From an uncultured Ruminococcus sp. (GTDB taxonomy: Bacteria > Bacillota > Clostridia > Oscillospirales > Ruminococcaceae), in the NCBI GenBank assembly GCA_947174625.1, contig CAMWJT010000064.1, forward strand, positions 1 to 7,099: a DNA stretch of 7,099 nt, read 5' to 3'. Position 1 is the first letter of the stretch, and each line of letters starts with the position of its first letter. Of the stretch, positions 5,351-7,099 are shown piece by piece. The notes beneath the pieces are model-generated. The model had not been told where the DNA came from, did no database searches, and saw only the letters and a program-made list of their open reading frames with translations. Position numbers and translations under genes: made by a program.

Positions 5351-6796
5351 TTATTTTGCATAATTCGCATAATATTTCCGGACATAGACCTGATTTGTCC
5401 CCTGTTCCAGGATCATATCATAAATCCCCGATGTTTTGGAATAATTCTCAAGAAACGCTGTATCATAGATTGCCTGTAATTCTTCGGCATAATTTTTTAA
5501 TATAATTTCTTCGGATTCTGGATTAAGATTCAGATCAATCAGCTCCAATAGTGTATAATCTGTTTCTATAATCTGATTCTGTGCATCCAGTGTTAAATAC
5601 AATGTCACATAATAGACAGCATTTTCATCACAGAACGCAAAATAACTATAAAACGGACTAGCATCATGACTTAATGGGAAATCCGTGACATGATCCGGGA
5701 TCATGGAAAAATTTTTCATGAGTTCATTATAGATCCCGGCTGTATATGCTTCCGGCGCAAGCGTAGACGCATCCCAGGCATCAAAATTCATGTCAAAATT
5801 CAGATTCCCGCCAGCAGAATTTTCTTTGGAAACCTGCCGGCTTTTCTGCGAACTGTATTGCAGAATCGTACTAAATAAATACGTCGGATTGATCTGGTAT
5901 GTTTTTGTCAGATCCATCATAGAATTGATAATCGGATTTTCATAATTTTTTTCATTGAGATAGGTCGTGCAGAATTCATGACAATTGACCTGATCGCTCT
6001 TGTAATTTAAAATAATTTCCGGTTGATATGTCTGTACATACTCTGCATTCTCCGCAAGAACCTGATTCTTGTTAATAACAAGATCTTCCGGAAAATCTGC
6101 CGTTGTCATGTCGGCATGCTCCGGAACGGTTTCAAAATTACCTGAATTCTGACCCGAAACATGCCCCGGATTTTCCTGCTTGCTGAAAATCGTCCGGTAC
6201 ACATCCCCATACGCATAGCCGGACACATTGACAAAATTAAAATTTGACGGCATGATCATGATCACAAAGCAGAGTACCATCAGGACTGCCTGTCGCCAGG
6301 CATGTTTTGACGCTGTCTGTTTGTTCAGTTTTTTGGATAACAGATATAAAATCAGATCCGAAAGCAGACAAATATTGACAAGCACACTGCATCCACGCAG
6401 GAACGCATAGATCACAAACAATTCCAGATTGATTAATTTAGAAATGCTGATGACAAGCAGAGGAATCACAAGACCAATCAGCATGGATGTCCAGGGGAAT
6501 TCTACATTCCGAAGCAGAAGCAGGGAAATCAGCAGTAAAAAAATACTGACTTTCAGAAAAAATATATCTCCCTGAAACAGCAACAGCAGGATGTTTCCGG
6601 CAATCTGTACCAGGCAGAACAGTGCCATATCCTGACGGACATAATTTGTAAAATGCTGTGTCTTGTGCATTTTTTTCTTGATTAATGCAACGATCATCCC
6701 GACAACGAGCATTACCAGAAATGCCGGGAGTTCATAAGCAAGCTGATCTTTATGATAATAAATCACAGTTTTGATAAAATCCAGCATCACAATCAC
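5351..6796 (-). CDS. Polytopic membrane protein with a large extracellular C-terminal domain
   Basis: A 481-aa protein of no recognised family. Hydrophobic segments at about 22-39, 56-75, 79-96, 104-121, 124-150 and 167-184 suggest five to six membrane helices, with Lys/His-rich loops (40-47, 155-168) likely inside. Residues 186-481 are hydrophilic, rich in Asn, Tyr and acidic residues, and probably outside. They include a Cys pair (NCHEFC, 271-276) and a Gly/Asn/Phe-rich segment (329-341). No catalytic motif is obvious. The start is uncertain: GTG 6796 overlaps the previous stop (GTGA) but is only 3 nt from AAAGGA (6800-6805); GTG 6790 (9 nt) and ATG 6787 (12 nt) are as likely, and they change the protein by at most three residues. 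It lies 14 nt before the solute-binding-like gene, and co-expression with that gene and the PASTA gene suggests an envelope complex. Function unknown. Confidence 0.85.
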   Translation of the reverse strand: MIVMLDFIKTVIYYHKDQLAYELPAFLVMLVVGMIVALIKKKMHKTQHFTNYVRQDMALFCLVQIAGNILLLLFQGDIFFLKVSIFLLLISLLLLRNVEFPWTSMLIGLVIPLLVISISKLINLELFVIYAFLRGCSVLVNICLLSDLILYLLSKKLNKQTASKHAWRQAVLMVLCFVIMIMPSNFNFVNVSGYAYGDVYRTIFSKQENPGHVSGQNSGNFETVPEHADMTTADFPEDLVINKNQVLAENAEYVQTYQPEIILNYKSDQVNCHEFCTTYLNEKNYENPIINSMMDLTKTYQINPTYLFSTILQYSSQKSRQVSKENSAGGNLNFDMNFDAWDASTLAPEAYTAGIYNELMKNFSMIPDHVTDFPLSHDASPFYSYFAFCDENAVYYVTLYLTLDAQNQIIETDYTLLELIDLNLNPESEEIILKNYAEELQAIYDTAFLENYSKTSGIYDMILEQGTNQVYVRKYYANYAK

Positions 6797-7099
6797 GTTT
6801 CCTTTCGTTCTCTCAGGCAGTAATATAATGCACGTTTTACCTGGCGATTGGTATAAGGTGCAATTTCAAGCGGTTGATTTAATAAATACACATTGGATCT
6901 GCCAAGTGTTGTGTCCTGATGTAACCGCAGATTCCGGACATAAAATCCATACTGATTCTGCTGTGTGATCTCATCCCCAAGCGTATCATTGGCTTTACAC
7001 AGTGCATACAGAAATGCTTCCAGTTCTTCCGGCGGAAGTGATGTCCGGATCTGGCGCAACAAGTCCGTATGATTTTCCTTGCAGAAAATCTCATACATA
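6793..7099 (-). CDS. Uncharacterised protein, probably the C-terminal part of a longer gene
   Basis: The frame is open to the right edge. It shows 101 residues from ATG 7098 to TGA 6793, but no upstream sequence is available to judge a ribosome binding site, so the true start may lie outside. The visible part is soluble-looking and mixed in charge, with an N-terminal helical segment (NHTDLLRQIRTSLPPEELEA) and a basic C-terminus (RQVKRALYYCLRERKET, residues 85-101). I recognise no domain. It overlaps the next gene's GTG by 4 nt (GTGA), which argues for translation in the same operon. Confidence 0.6.
   Translation of the reverse strand, partial: MYEIFCKENHTDLLRQIRTSLPPEELEAFLYALCKANDTLGDEITQQNQYGFYVRNLRLHQDTTLGRSNVYLLNQPLEIAPYTNRQVKRALYYCLRERKET

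Overview
The window looks like a piece of a low-to-mid GC Gram-positive genome, most likely a gut-type Clostridia (Ruminococcus or Lachnospiraceae-like). The reasons are strong AGGAGG-type ribosome binding sites, a BspA-type leucine-rich repeat protein, PASTA repeats, a lipoprotein of the YfbK-type von Willebrand A family, and tightly overlapping gene junctions. The taxonomic guess is inference. All supported genes lie on the minus strand, so transcription runs from the right edge to the left edge. Nothing convincing is coded on the plus strand.

First transcription unit (7099 down to about 2246). A partial gene of unknown function enters from the right edge. It overlaps by 4 nt (GTGA) a 481-aa protein with about six membrane helices and a large outside domain. 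Next, after 14 nt, comes a 286-aa membrane-anchored protein built like a shortened ABC-transporter solute-binding protein. It overlaps by 4 nt (ATGA) a 444-aa protein with one membrane helix, four PASTA domains, no kinase domain and an acidic Pro/Glu tail. After 17 nt comes a 235-aa leucine-rich repeat protein with no export signal. A possible 41-codon ORF begins in a GTGA overlap with the end of the LRR gene and stops just before a clear intrinsic terminator (stem 2250-2287, U-tract to 2246). The spacing suggests co-expression, and the products suggest a cell-envelope assembly, but no member has an obvious enzymatic function.

Second transcription unit (2153 to beyond position 1). An ECF-type sigma factor with a TTG start overlaps by 4 nt (ATGA) a single-pass membrane protein that is probably its anti-sigma factor. 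A lipoprotein with an N-terminal vWF_A-type region and a vWA MIDAS motif follows after 18 nt and runs off the left edge. This is a signalling module: outside domain of the anti-sigma factor, sigma release, target promoters. The vWA lipoprotein is a candidate sensor partner or effector. The 92 bp between the terminator and the sigma gene (2154-2245) should hold its promoter, but I see no confident -35/-10 pair.

No stretch over 300 bp lacks a gene. I see no tRNA, rRNA, CRISPR array, insertion sequence or phage gene.
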